Below, piece by piece: positions 53,331 to 61,866 of a stretch of DNA of 64,000 nucleotides. The stretch comes from Dolomitihabitans soli (GTDB taxonomy: Bacteria > Actinomycetota > Actinomycetes > Streptosporangiales > Streptosporangiaceae). The number at the start of each line of letters is the position of its first letter. Positions within the stretch are counted from its first letter, which is position 1. A program made the translations under genes and the position numbers. The stretch covers positions 1 to 64,000 of the forward strand of contig NZ_JAKNTW010000022.1 of the NCBI RefSeq assembly GCF_022213955.1, in the 5' to 3' direction. The notes under the pieces are model-generated. The model was given only the letters and a program-made list of their open reading frames with translations. It searched no databases and was not told the origin of the DNA.

Positions 53331-53935
53331 TGATGAGGGCACCGCTCGCCATGACGACGGCGCTTGCCTGCACTCTGGTGGTATCGACAGCTTGCCAAAG
53401 CAACGGCGTGGAAGTCGACCGCACCGCGCTGCCAACGGTCGCCGCCCCACCGTACATCTGCGACCACATCCCACTTAAGGCAGTGGAGTTGATGACCGGC
53501 GTCCGCGACCCACTGGTTCGCGGCAACTTCGACCTCACGCTTTCCGGCGGCTTGGGCGCGGGGACTTGCGGAATCTATCAAAGGGACGGCGATCGCCTGA
53601 AGGTACTACTGGTTAACCTTACGCCGGGAGGTTATCCGGGTGCGGTCGAAGAGGAGCTCGAAGACGGCGGGTTGCCGATGCATGGAATCGTCCCGGGTGC
53701 CATCGGCTACTACTTCAAGCCCACAGACAGCAAAGACAACGATGCATATGCATTACTCGTTCGAGGCAAAGCAGAACTCAGTATTCAAATGGAAATAGGT
53801 GTCAAGGGGCGGGACAACGCCGCCGATGTGCTGGCGCTGATGAAGTTGATTGCGCCGAAGCTGATCACCGATGCCAGTGCTCCCTCGGCGACCCCATCCG
53901 CGAAAGCCGCGTCCCCCTCCCCGAAGGAGGACTGA
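53330..53935 (+). CDS. Putative lipoprotein (DUF3558-like)
   Basis: A 201-aa lipoprotein: signal MMRAPLAMTTALACTLVVST with lipobox STAC, mature domain including ICDHIPLKAVELMTGVRDPLV, GAGTCGIYQRDGD and a C-terminal Ala/Pro/Ser tail ending SPSPKED. The two-cysteine mature domain and size resemble DUF3558-type lipoproteins. It starts 1 nt into the previous stop (TAATG), so it is translated with the 709-aa protein, and precedes the WXG-like gene by 7 nt. It may anchor or protect against the large protein; this is inference from position. Confidence 0.78.
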   Translation: MMRAPLAMTTALACTLVVSTACQSNGVEVDRTALPTVAAPPYICDHIPLKAVELMTGVRDPLVRGNFDLTLSGGLGAGTCGIYQRDGDRLKVLLVNLTPGGYPGAVEEELEDGGLPMHGIVPGAIGYYFKPTDSKDNDAYALLVRGKAELSIQMEIGVKGRDNAADVLALMKLIAPKLITDASAPSATPSAKAASPSPKED

Positions 53936-53942
53936 TCACGGC

Positions 53943-54245
53943 ATGGCCGAGATGGTGCCCAACCCCCTCTACACGGCATTAGGGGATGCCCTGCGGTCGG
54001 TAGAGCCGTTGGTTCAGCAGATCGAGAAAGGTGTCGAAGCGCCTTACCAGGCCTTCTACTCCGGAAACGTGTGGACGGGGCCCGCTGCCAAACGCTTCGA
54101 GGGGCAGTTCACCCGCTATCGGACGCTCGTCCGTGGCTCCGGGGAAAGAGTCGTCACCGAACTGCGTCAAGCGCTGGCTCGGACGCCGCGTGAGGTGACC
54201 GAGGAAGAAGCCAAGATGATCATACGCAGGTACGGCCTGGCCTGA
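53943..54245 (+). CDS. WXG100-like small helical protein
   Basis: A 100-aa helical hairpin with the turn NVWTGPAAKRFEGQF, a W-x-G motif at mid-length as in ESAT-6/WXG100 proteins, and long amphipathic helices on both sides. It ends EEAKMIIRRYGLA. AAGGAGG (about 53924-53930) lies 12 nt upstream of the ATG. It is last in the three-gene unit. No EccC ATPase or membrane component is in the window, so secretion would rely on a system encoded elsewhere. Confidence 0.78.
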   Translation: MAEMVPNPLYTALGDALRSVEPLVQQIEKGVEAPYQAFYSGNVWTGPAAKRFEGQFTRYRTLVRGSGERVVTELRQALARTPREVTEEEAKMIIRRYGLA

Positions 54246-54547
54246 CGGGGTGAGGCCGGCCAGGGTTCACTCAGCCGTTCCGACGTCGCAGCAGATACCG
54301 CGCGGCGCGTGGCGGTGAGGGTGCCATCAGCGGTGACGTGCGACGGGGGCGATCTCGCGCCGGGGCCGTAGGGACTGGCCGTAGGCGGACGGGCGCAGGA
54401 TGACGGTCGGCCCTGCTATCTTGACGAGCATGTTCCTCCCCCGTGCGTAGGACCCGTGTCGACCGCGCCCACAGGCGCGGCATTCCGGTGTCCATGCACA
54501 CACCGCAGCGCCGCACGTCCGCGCGCTGCCCTTTCGAGGACATATTC

Positions 54548-55801
54548 ATGCCTTCGCCACCTTCCTCGTATTTCTCTGTCCTGCGTACTCGCCACGCCTC
54601 TCGCACGTTCGGTGCGGCCCTGCTGGGCCGGCTTTCGTACGGAATGATCTCTCTGTCCGTGATGCTGGCGGTCAAGGACGCCACCGGGTCCTACGCCGCA
54701 GCGGGTGCCGTCATGGCCCTGTTCGGGTTGACCAGTGTCTTTCTCTCGCCGGCCCGCGCGGCCCTGGTCGACCGGCACGGCCCGCGCCGGATTCTGCCCC
54801 CGATGGCCGCCGCCTACGCGGTGCTGCTGGGGACGCTGGCCTGGGCCACCTGGGGACGGAGCGCCTCAGTGGTCCTGCTGGCGGTCCTGGCCGTGACGGC
54901 CGGGGCCTGCACTCCGCCGCTCGGACCCGTGATGCGAACACTATGGAGCAGACTGGTCCCCGACCGGCGACTGCTCCAGCGCGCCTACAGTCTCGATGCC
55001 GTCGCCGAGGAGTTGCTCTTCGTCACCGGACCGCTGCTGGTGGGCCTGCTGGTGACGTTCACCGAACCCGCCGCAGGCGTGGCGGTCAGCGCCGCGCTCG
55101 TGATGACCGGCACATTGGCCCTCGTCTCGTCTCCGGCCGTCCACCCGGCGGGCGGCTCGTTCCGGGCCTCAGCCGACACGACGGATCCGACGCCCGTCCC
55201 AACGCGCGGGACGCGTCTGCGAGTGGGAGCCGGTCTGCGTCAGGCGATCGTGGTGTCGGCCGGGGTGGGCCTGTGTCTGGGGTCACTGGACCTGCTCGTG
55301 GTGGCCTTCGCCGAACAACGTCACCAGCCTGAGGCGGTGGCGTGGGTGCTCGCCGCCCTCTCCGCCGGCAGCGCGCTCGGCGGACTGGTCTACGGCGCCA
55401 TCTCATGGCGAGTCTCCGACCGGTTGCGCCTGCGCTTGCTCGCCGCGGCCCTGGGGGTGTCTCTGACCGCGTCCGGGTTTGCGCCGAATCTGTACGTGCT
55501 CGTCGCGCTGGTCGGACTCGCCGGGTTGTTCGTCGCCCCCGCGCTGACCACCGCCTATCTGATCGCGGATGAGTCCGCCGCCCCCGGCACCCGTACCCAG
55601 GCCGGTGCGTGGGTCAACACCGCGGTCAACGCCGGATCTTCCGGAGGGACGGCGGCGGCCGGTCTGCTGATCGGGAATCTTCCGCTGGCTGTGTGCTTCG
55701 TGCTGGCGGCGGTCCCCGCTCTGCTGTCCGCGGCGGCAGCGGTGAACCGTACCCGCTGGTCCGTCACAACCGCCCCGGAACACTCCCTCGTCCGCCGGTG
55801 A
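54548..55801 (+). CDS. MFS transporter
   Basis: A 417-aa major facilitator with about 12 spans. Span 1 follows GAALLGRLSYGMISLSVMLAV; the loop 2-3 motif is LVDRHGPRRILP; the central loop (about 190-225) is Pro/Thr-rich; the second half includes RLLAAALGVSLTASGFAPNLY. It resembles drug or metabolite exporters of the family. ATG 54548 has CGAGGA about 9 nt upstream. It is monocistronic. The substrate cannot be inferred from neighbours. Confidence 0.88.
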   Translation: MPSPPSSYFSVLRTRHASRTFGAALLGRLSYGMISLSVMLAVKDATGSYAAAGAVMALFGLTSVFLSPARAALVDRHGPRRILPPMAAAYAVLLGTLAWATWGRSASVVLLAVLAVTAGACTPPLGPVMRTLWSRLVPDRRLLQRAYSLDAVAEELLFVTGPLLVGLLVTFTEPAAGVAVSAALVMTGTLALVSSPAVHPAGGSFRASADTTDPTPVPTRGTRLRVGAGLRQAIVVSAGVGLCLGSLDLLVVAFAEQRHQPEAVAWVLAALSAGSALGGLVYGAISWRVSDRLRLRLLAAALGVSLTASGFAPNLYVLVALVGLAGLFVAPALTTAYLIADESAAPGTRTQAGAWVNTAVNAGSSGGTAAAGLLIGNLPLAVCFVLAAVPALLSAAAAVNRTRWSVTTAPEHSLVRR

Positions 55802-55929
55802 GTGAACGACGCCGGCGGCCGGTTTGCTGAGCAGGAGGTTCGCATCGTCGCTCTGGAGTGGCCGGTGCGGTCCAGCAGGCTGCGGAGTTCGTCGAACGTC
55901 CCGGCGAAGTAGAGTGACGTGGCACCCAC
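55800..55929 (-). pseudogene. Frameshifted RsbW-like ATPase fragment
   Basis: On the minus strand one frame reads FDELRSLLDRTGH and the next frame continues SDDANLLLSKPAAGVVH. Joined, they align with YVRDLLDRTGHAQADDAILLVSELFTNAVRH of the intact ATPase at 56640-57053. The N-terminus, the frame and the G-boxes are lost, so this is a decayed paralogue. Confidence 0.6.
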
Positions 55930-55961
55930 GGGACCAGAAGTCCCGAAGAAAGGCGAGCAAA

Positions 55962-56417
55962 GTGCAGATCGTAGTCGATGACCTCTCCGGGCCGCAGATC
56001 GCCGAGTTCCTCGACGAGCACGTCCAGGAGATGCGGTCCACCACTCCTCTGGAGAGCAAGCACGCGCTCGATCTCGACGGGCTCCGCAAACCCGAGATCA
56101 CGTTCTGGTCCGTCATGGATGATGACACCGTGGTGGGCTGCGGTGCCATCAAAAGGCTGGACGCGGACCACGCCGAGGTGAAGGCCATGCGGACCACCGC
56201 AAAGCGCAAGCAGAGCGGGATCGCATCGCTGCTGCTGGACCACATCATCACCGAGGCCAAGCGCATGGGATTCACCCGGCTGAGCCTTGAAACCGGCGCG
56301 ACCGAGTTCTTCCTGCCCGCTAGGAAGCTGTACGAGAAGTTCGGGTTCGACTACTGCGAGCCGTTCGCCGACTACCGGCCCGACCCGTACAGCGCGTTCA
56401 TGACGAGGGCACTCTAA
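55962..56417 (+). CDS. GNAT family N-acetyltransferase
   Basis: A 151-aa GNAT enzyme. The acetyl-CoA binding region reads VKAMRTTAKRKQSGIASLLLDHIITEAKRMG (R/Q-x-x-G-x-A form). It is followed by LSLETGATEFFLPARKLYEKFGF and an end YRPDPYSAFMTRAL typical of the YsnE/AtsE-like group. GTG 55962 follows AAAGGCGAG. Acetyl acceptor unknown. It stands alone between a pseudogene and the RsbW-like ATPase operon. Confidence 0.88.
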   Translation: MQIVVDDLSGPQIAEFLDEHVQEMRSTTPLESKHALDLDGLRKPEITFWSVMDDDTVVGCGAIKRLDADHAEVKAMRTTAKRKQSGIASLLLDHIITEAKRMGFTRLSLETGATEFFLPARKLYEKFGFDYCEPFADYRPDPYSAFMTRAL

Positions 56418-56639
56418 AGATTCGATCCCGGCTCTGACGATTGCTCGCGTCGCCCATGCCGCAGGCGGCGCGAGCACTGGCCGTGATCACGTGGCACGCG
56501 ACGCTGGGCCGTCGGCACCCGCACGCGCATGGCCCGCGCTCCCCCGATTCGCCAAGATCAAGGACGGTGGCGAGCCCGGACCGAGCGCCACGCGAGCGCG
56601 AATGATCTCGCCTGCCCAGGGCGGACCGGCTTGCCCCGC

Positions 56640-57053
56640 TCACGCGGCGGGGTGCCGGAGTTGGAACCAGACGACGCGGCCGGTGGGGGTGTCGTACCAG
56701 CCCCAGGTGGTGGCGAGGGTTTCGACGAGCCAGAGGCCACGTCCGCCGCTGCTCGCGACGTTCACGTGGGGGCAGAGCATGGGGAGGCGGTCGGCGGAAC
56801 CGGCGTCGATGACGTCGATGTGCAGGGTGGGGCCGAGGCCGGCGACGGCGATGGTCACCTGGCCGCCGGGGCGGCGGCCCGAGTCGGAGTGGCGTACGGC
56901 GTTCGTGAACAGCTCGCTGACCAGCAGGATCGCGTCGTCGGCCTGCGCATGGCCGGTGCGGTCCAGCAGATCGCGGACGTAGCGGCGGGCTCCGGAGACG
57001 GAGGCGACGTCGGCGGGCAGAGCGAGTTGCCCGAGCAGGCCCAGCGCGGTCAC
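56640..57053 (-). CDS. RsbW/SpoIIAB-like ATP-binding protein (HATPase_c_2)
   Basis: A 137-aa stand-alone GHKL ATPase of the anti-sigma-factor type. The N box is AILLVSELFTNAVRHS, the G1-like region DVIDAGSADRL and the G2 region SGGRGLWLVETLATTWG, before the C-terminal GRVVWFQL. Hundreds of such proteins occur in actinomycetes near XRE/DUF397 pairs, as here. Function is probably regulatory by partner binding. Its start overlaps the upstream 79-aa gene by 4 nt. A decayed paralogue lies at 55.8 kb. Confidence 0.9.
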   Translation of the reverse strand: MTALGLLGQLALPADVASVSGARRYVRDLLDRTGHAQADDAILLVSELFTNAVRHSDSGRRPGGQVTIAVAGLGPTLHIDVIDAGSADRLPMLCPHVNVASSGGRGLWLVETLATTWGWYDTPTGRVVWFQLRHPAA

Positions 57054-57289
57054 CGGGCCTCCCCCGCGACCAGCTCGACGCCGCTCCCGCCGCTCAGGTC
57101 CCAGCGGATCACCAACGTACGGCTCCGCCGCGCCCTCCTGCCGATGATCCGGCGCGACCGCAGACAGATCTCGACGGTGGGCGGCCGATCGGGCGGAAGC
57201 CTGACCACGGAATCAATCCCGAGATCGTGCAGGTCCCACGCCAACTCCACCGGATGACCCAACGGCCCGTAAGGCTCACAGACCTTCAT
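57050..57289 (-). CDS. Small conserved hypothetical protein
   Basis: A 79-aa protein beginning MKVCEPYGPLGHPVELAWDL and containing a basic stretch RSRRIIGRRARRSRTLVIRW. It overlaps the ATPase gene by 4 nt, so the pair is co-translated. No known domain is recognised. ATG 57289 is preferred because further upstream codons lack coding character. It is divergent from the XRE regulator gene, with an inverted repeat in between. Confidence 0.65.
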   Translation of the reverse strand: MKVCEPYGPLGHPVELAWDLHDLGIDSVVRLPPDRPPTVEICLRSRRIIGRRARRSRTLVIRWDLSGGSGVELVAGEAR

Positions 57290-57337
57290 CTCTTTGCCAC
57301 CGCCCCTCACCAAATCTTGCATCCCGCACATCGACTT

Positions 57338-57352
57338 GTGACTTGGAGTCAC
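57338..57352. promoter_or_regulatory. Inverted repeat, possible XRE operator
   Basis: GTGACTTGGAGTCAC is a perfect 6-bp inverted repeat with a 3-nt spacer, embedded in three direct copies of ACTTG (57334-57356). It lies in the 193-bp divergent region between the small protein and XRE genes. Confidence 0.5.
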
Positions 57353-57482
57353 TTGGCGCATACGTAGAGCATGCATCGCCGCAGAGATGCATGCAGCTGG
57401 AAACGCAAATTTGCGGCCAAGAACCTTCAACACTCACCGTCAACGAGCCGCTACGCTTAGCTCCAGTCAAGGGAGGTTGAAA

Positions 57483-58337
57483 ATGAGACCAGCTGTGAGT
57501 CCCACGGTGCGCAGACGTCGTCTGGGTTCAGAGCTTCGTCACCTGCGCGAACGCGCCCAGTTGACGATGGAGGAGGTCAGCTCGAAGCTTGGCTGGTCGG
57601 CTACGAAGGTCTCGCGAATCGAGACGGCCCATGTCGGGGTTGTCCCCAAGACCGTCTGCTGCCTGCTCGACCTCTACAAGGTGGATGACGCGAAGCGGGA
57701 AGAACTACTCCGCCTCACACGCGACGCCCGGAAGAAGGGCTGGTGGCATGCGTACGACGAACTGTCCAGCGAATACGCGGCCTACATCGGCCTCGAAGCT
57801 GACGCCGCCTCGCTCCGCAGCTTCGCGCCAGTCGTCCTACCTGGGCTTCTCCAGACCGAGGACTACGCGCGTGCCATCATCCGCGCCGGTCTGCTCCTTG
57901 CTCCTCCCGGTGAAGTCACGCGCCGCATCGAGATTCGCATGGCACGACAGGCTCTTCTCTCCCAGAGCGACCCCTGCCGCCTGTGGGCGATCCTGGACGA
58001 AGCTGTCATCCGCCGCCCCGTGGGCGGACCGACTGTGATGCGTGCTCAGCTTGAGCGGCTTCTCGAAGCAATGGAGTCGTCCAACATCACGGTCCAGATT
58101 CTCCCATTCGCTACAGGAGCCCATTCAGGCACGAGCGGCGCATTCGAAATCCTGGATTTCCCCGAGCCTTCGGATCCCGACGTGGTGTGCCTTGAGAATC
58201 TAACAAACTGTCTATACGTGGAGCATGAGACTGACGTATATCGGTATACCGTTGCATTTGACCATCTTCGTGCGAAGGCATCAGATCCAGACGAGTCCCG
58301 ACGCCTGATCTCCGAAGCGGTTACCCGGCTGGACTAA
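57483..58337 (+). CDS. XRE family regulator with DUF5753
   Basis: A 284-aa regulator. The N-terminal HTH reads RLGSELRHLRERAQLTMEEVSSKLGWSATKVSRIETAHVGV. From about residue 95 the DUF5753 domain includes YIGLEADAASLRSFAPVVLPGLLQTEDYARA and later VQILPFATGAHSGTSGAFEIL. Such WhiJ/BldB-associated regulators pair with a DUF397 protein, which follows 22 bp downstream. GGGAGG lies 7 nt before ATG 57483. Likely target: the GTGACT inverted repeat upstream, giving autoregulation. Confidence 0.92.
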   Translation: MRPAVSPTVRRRRLGSELRHLRERAQLTMEEVSSKLGWSATKVSRIETAHVGVVPKTVCCLLDLYKVDDAKREELLRLTRDARKKGWWHAYDELSSEYAAYIGLEADAASLRSFAPVVLPGLLQTEDYARAIIRAGLLLAPPGEVTRRIEIRMARQALLSQSDPCRLWAILDEAVIRRPVGGPTVMRAQLERLLEAMESSNITVQILPFATGAHSGTSGAFEILDFPEPSDPDVVCLENLTNCLYVEHETDVYRYTVAFDHLRAKASDPDESRRLISEAVTRLD

Positions 58338-58359
58338 GCACTACGAAAGGATGCGGCGG

Positions 58360-58572
58360 ATGTCAACAGCAGATTCGTCCCGTGTCGTGTGGCGCAAGAG
58401 TTCCCTCAGCGGCGCCGCCCAAAACTGTGTCGAGGTAGCTACTCTCCCCTTTGACCGCGTTGGCGTTCGGGACAGCAAGGATCCGAACGGCCCCGCTCTG
58501 GTCTTCACGCCTGCAGAATGGCGCGCCTTCATCGGAGGGGTCAAAAGCGGAGAATTCGATGTTTTGGGCTGA
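58360..58572 (+). CDS. DUF397 domain protein
   Basis: A 70-aa DUF397 protein: VVWRKSSLSGAAQNCVEVA, GVRDSKDPNGPALVFTPAEWRAFIGGVKSGEFD. It is the expected small partner (possibly antitoxin- or modulator-like) of the XRE/DUF5753 regulator directly upstream. ATG 58360 has AAAGG 9 nt upstream; ATG 58351 would have no spacing. The genes form one transcript. Confidence 0.92.
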   Translation: MSTADSSRVVWRKSSLSGAAQNCVEVATLPFDRVGVRDSKDPNGPALVFTPAEWRAFIGGVKSGEFDVLG

Positions 58573-58874
58573 CTGTATCGACGATCCGCCACTGCCCGTT
58601 TCATAGGGCAGGGCTGATCTGCTCGAATGGCGCAACGGCACGGCTCGGTCCGGTGGGCGGCTCTCCACGCTGCCGTCCACGTCCGGAAAGTACAGCCTCC
58701 TCAGCGACGCCACGTCGGTGTTCGGCTCCGCCCAGTCACGCCGCCTGGCCCGGCTCCACAGTTCTTCGGCACGACTGTGTCACCGGGCGTGCGTGCCGGA
58801 GGCTTGCGGAGAAGGCCGAACCGACTTGAACAGCCCCAGCCGCCCGACGGCGTTCATCGAATGTCGGCCGTGCG
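58573..58874. other. Gene-free region after DUF397
   Basis: About 300 bp between the DUF397 gene and the convergent TAXI gene. A short hairpin, CTGCCC-GTTTCATA-GGGCAG near 58593-58612, may terminate the XRE/DUF397 transcript. No ORF in it has family similarity I can recognise. Confidence 0.5.
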
Positions 58875-59840
58875 CTAACCGAAGTACTTCTTGGCGCCGT
58901 CGTGGAGCTGGACCGGGTCGGTCTGCGGCGCGGTCTCCTTGGTGATCTCCTTGGCGGCCGGGTTGACCTGCTCCAGGTCGGCCTTGTGGTCGAAGATGAG
59001 CTTGGCGAGTTTCTCCGCCAGCGCCGGATCCATCTTCTCGTTGACGACCAGCAGGTTCGGTACCGCGATGGTCGGCACGTCGGCCTTCTGCGCGTAGACG
59101 TCCTTGCCGATGACGCCCTCGGCGTACACCTCGCCGTGCTCGGCGCGCATCTTCGGCAGCACATCGGCGAGCGGGACGAAGGCGACCTCGTCCTTCAGGC
59201 TGGTGGTGAGGTCGGTGATGCCGGGGGTGGGCAGGCCGCCGGACCAGACGAGGGCGTCGAGGGTGCCGTCCTTGATGCCCTGCACGCTCTCGGGCAGGCC
59301 GAGCGACTGGCGTTTGACGTCCTTCTCCGGGTCGAGGCCGGCGGCGGCGATCATACGCAGCGCGATGACCTCGGTGCCGGAGTTGGGCGAGCCGGTGGAG
59401 ACCCGCTTGCCCTTGAGGTCGGCGATCGACTTCACGTTCGCGTCGGCCGAGGCGAGGACCTGGGTGTAGTTGTTGTAGAGCCGGGCGATGGCGCGGACCG
59501 GCTGCGGAGAGGTGAAGGAGTCCTTGCCGTTCACGGCGTCGGCCGCCGAGTCGGCGAGGGAGAAGGCGATGTCGGAGTCGCCGCGGACGACCCGCTGGAG
59601 GTTCTCCACCGACGCACCGGTGGCCTCCGCGGTGGCCTGGTAGCCGGGGAGGTTCTTGCCGATCAGGTCGGCCAGGGCGCCGCCGAGCTGGTAGTAGACG
59701 CCGGTGGTGTTGCCGGTGGCGATCGACAGCCGTTGTCCCGCTGTCGGGTCGGCGCCGCGTTCCGCGCTCCGGTCGCCGCCGCAGCCGGTCACTGCCAGCG
59801 CCCCGGCGACGAGCAGTACGGCCAGCCTTCTACGAGACAT
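58875..59840 (-). CDS. TAXI family TRAP transporter solute-binding lipoprotein
   Basis: A 321-aa TAXI-type binding protein: signal RRRLAVLLVAGALAV with lipobox TGC, then LSIATGNTTGVYYQLGGALADLI, which is the hallmark TAXI start, VVRGDSDIAFSLADSA, and GKRVSTGSPNSGTEVIALRM. ATG 59840 follows GGAGGGAA. It overlaps the fused permease gene by 11 nt and forms a TAXI-TRAP secondary importer with it, driven by an ion gradient. Substrates of such systems are usually organic acids such as glutamate. Confidence 0.93.
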   Translation of the reverse strand: MSRRRLAVLLVAGALAVTGCGGDRSAERGADPTAGQRLSIATGNTTGVYYQLGGALADLIGKNLPGYQATAEATGASVENLQRVVRGDSDIAFSLADSAADAVNGKDSFTSPQPVRAIARLYNNYTQVLASADANVKSIADLKGKRVSTGSPNSGTEVIALRMIAAAGLDPEKDVKRQSLGLPESVQGIKDGTLDALVWSGGLPTPGITDLTTSLKDEVAFVPLADVLPKMRAEHGEVYAEGVIGKDVYAQKADVPTIAVPNLLVVNEKMDPALAEKLAKLIFDHKADLEQVNPAAKEITKETAPQTDPVQLHDGAKKYFG

Positions 59841-61758
59841 GAGCTTCCCTCCGATTTCGCAGCACAAGATGGACGGCGATCGCCAGGATCGCCACGCCCG
59901 CTCCCGCCAGGACGGGCCCGGTCGAGAGAAAGAGCAGCAGGATCGCCGCCACCGCGCAGAGCACCCGCTCGATCGGCCCGGCCGGGCCGATCAGCCAGCC
60001 GCCGGTCGCCACCGCCAGCGTCGCGACCGCGACCGCCGAGACGGCCAGCGCCCAGCCGATCTGCGCGACGGAGCCCTGTCCGAGCAGCGCGGACCCGGCG
60101 GGCGTCAGCACGAAGGCGAACGGCACCAGGAACGCCGGCAGGGTGTACTTCCAGGTGGCCAGCATGGTCCGGTACGCGCTGCCGCCGGTGATCGCCGACG
60201 CGGCGAACGCGGCCAGCGCCGTCGGCGGGCTGACCTCCGACAGCACGGCGTAGTAGAAGATGAACATGTACGCCTCGGCCTGGCTGACCCCGAGGTCGCC
60301 GAGCGCCGGGCCGATGATCACCGCGGCGATGACGAACGACGCGGTCACCGGTACGGCGAGCCCGAGCAGCAGCACCGCCACCGCGCACATCAGCGCCGTG
60401 ATCGCCAGGACGCCCCCGGAGACGCCGACGATCAGCGAGCTGACCTTCAGCCCCAGCCCGGTGAGGGTCACCACCGCCACGATCAGGCCCGCCGCGGCGC
60501 AGGTGACCGCCACCGGGAGCATTCCCCTGGCGCCCTCCGCCAGCGCCTGCACGGTCCGCCGGGGCCCGAGTCTGTGCTCCGGGTCGAGGAAGGAGAGCGC
60601 GAAGGCCAGCAGCGTCGCGTAGACCACGGCGCGGAACGGCGACTGGCCGAGCGCCATCAGGATGATGATCACGAACAGCGAGCTGAAGTGGTAGCCGAAC
60701 CGCTTGAGCAGCGGCCACAGCCGTGGCGCGTCGATCTGGACGGTCCGCGTGCCGTATCTCCTGGCGTCCATCTCGATCGCCAGGAAGATGCCCAGGTAGT
60801 ACAGGATCGTGGGGATCGTGGCGTAGAGCAGGACGGTCAGGTAACTGACCCGGAGGTACTCCGCGATGATGAACGCGGCCGCGCCGAGCGTCGGCGGAGA
60901 GAGGATCGCGCCGATCCCGGCGGCGGCGAGCACCCCGCCGGCCTGCTCGCGGGGGTAGCCGGCGCGCTTGAGAATCGGCCAGGCGACGCTGCCCACGCTC
61001 ACCGTGGTCGCCACGCCGGACCCGCTCACCGTGCCGAGCAGGAAGCCGGCCATCGTGACGGTGCGCCCCGGCGCCGACCGGGAGCGGCGGAAGGCCGCCA
61101 TCGACACGTCGACGAAGAACTTGCCCGCCCCCGAGTGGTCGAGCACGGCGCCGTAGATCGTGAACAGGATGATGTAGGTGGCGGCCACATCGAGCGGCAC
61201 GCCGTACACGCCCTCGGTGCCCATCACGAACGAGACCACGATGCGGTCGATGTCGTAGCCGCGGTGCCCGATCGACCAGCCGATCGGCAGGAAGCCGCCG
61301 TAGTACGCGTAGAGGAAGAAGCCGCCCACGACGGCGGGCAGGATCCAGCCGATCGTGCGCCGGGTGGCCTCCAGCACCAGCAGTGTGATCGCCAGGCCCA
61401 TGATCACGTCGAGGGTGGTCGGGTCGAAGGCCCGCCTGATGAACTCGTCGAAGACGACCAGCGGGTAGAGGCACGCGACCAGCGCCACCGCGGCCAGCAC
61501 CCAGTCGAGGACGCCGGGCCGCTTCTTGTTCCGTCCGTAGCAGACGAACACCAGCGGGAGCACGACCGCGAGGAAGAGCATCCGGTACGGCAGGACCTGG
61601 CCGGGCACGAAGGTCCAGTAGAGGACATAGGCGGACAGCAGAGCCCCGATGACCGTGACGCCGACGGCGAGCGGGCCCGGGAGCCTCCTGCCCGGCCGTT
61701 CCGCGTCGTACTCCGCGATCAGGTCATCCGGCGTGGCCGTCGACTCCGCGATCCCCAT
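59830..61758 (-). CDS. TRAP transporter fused permease (DctQM-like, 4TM + 12TM)
   Basis: A 642-aa polytopic permease of the TAXI-associated fused type. After an N-terminal soluble part it has the small-subunit-like helices (GVTVIGALLSAYVLYW ...), then the large subunit with FLLGTVSGSGVATTVSVGSV and GVLAAAGIGAILSPPTLGAAAF, and later YYAVLSEVSPPTALAAFAAS. The paired GS/GSGVAT and SPPT motifs are conserved in DctM-type proteins. ATG 61758 has AAGGA 5 nt upstream; ATG 61821 would add 21 residues. Confidence 0.92.
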   Translation of the reverse strand: MGIAESTATPDDLIAEYDAERPGRRLPGPLAVGVTVIGALLSAYVLYWTFVPGQVLPYRMLFLAVVLPLVFVCYGRNKKRPGVLDWVLAAVALVACLYPLVVFDEFIRRAFDPTTLDVIMGLAITLLVLEATRRTIGWILPAVVGGFFLYAYYGGFLPIGWSIGHRGYDIDRIVVSFVMGTEGVYGVPLDVAATYIILFTIYGAVLDHSGAGKFFVDVSMAAFRRSRSAPGRTVTMAGFLLGTVSGSGVATTVSVGSVAWPILKRAGYPREQAGGVLAAAGIGAILSPPTLGAAAFIIAEYLRVSYLTVLLYATIPTILYYLGIFLAIEMDARRYGTRTVQIDAPRLWPLLKRFGYHFSSLFVIIILMALGQSPFRAVVYATLLAFALSFLDPEHRLGPRRTVQALAEGARGMLPVAVTCAAAGLIVAVVTLTGLGLKVSSLIVGVSGGVLAITALMCAVAVLLLGLAVPVTASFVIAAVIIGPALGDLGVSQAEAYMFIFYYAVLSEVSPPTALAAFAASAITGGSAYRTMLATWKYTLPAFLVPFAFVLTPAGSALLGQGSVAQIGWALAVSAVAVATLAVATGGWLIGPAGPIERVLCAVAAILLLFLSTGPVLAGAGVAILAIAVHLVLRNRREAHVS

Positions 61759-61866
61759 CTGGTTCCTTACTGCCTTGCTGAGCTGTGCTGATGGGGGCAC
61801 GGTACGCGAGCGAGCTGACATATCACCGTAATAATCGGATCACAGTCTTGTCACGTCCGGAAACCG

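Noticed and set aside
59704-61791. A 695-codon plus-strand open frame opposite the TRAP transporter
   Set aside because: Antisense to two clear membrane/binding-protein genes; composition is dominated by Arg, Asp, Gln and His as expected of a shadow.
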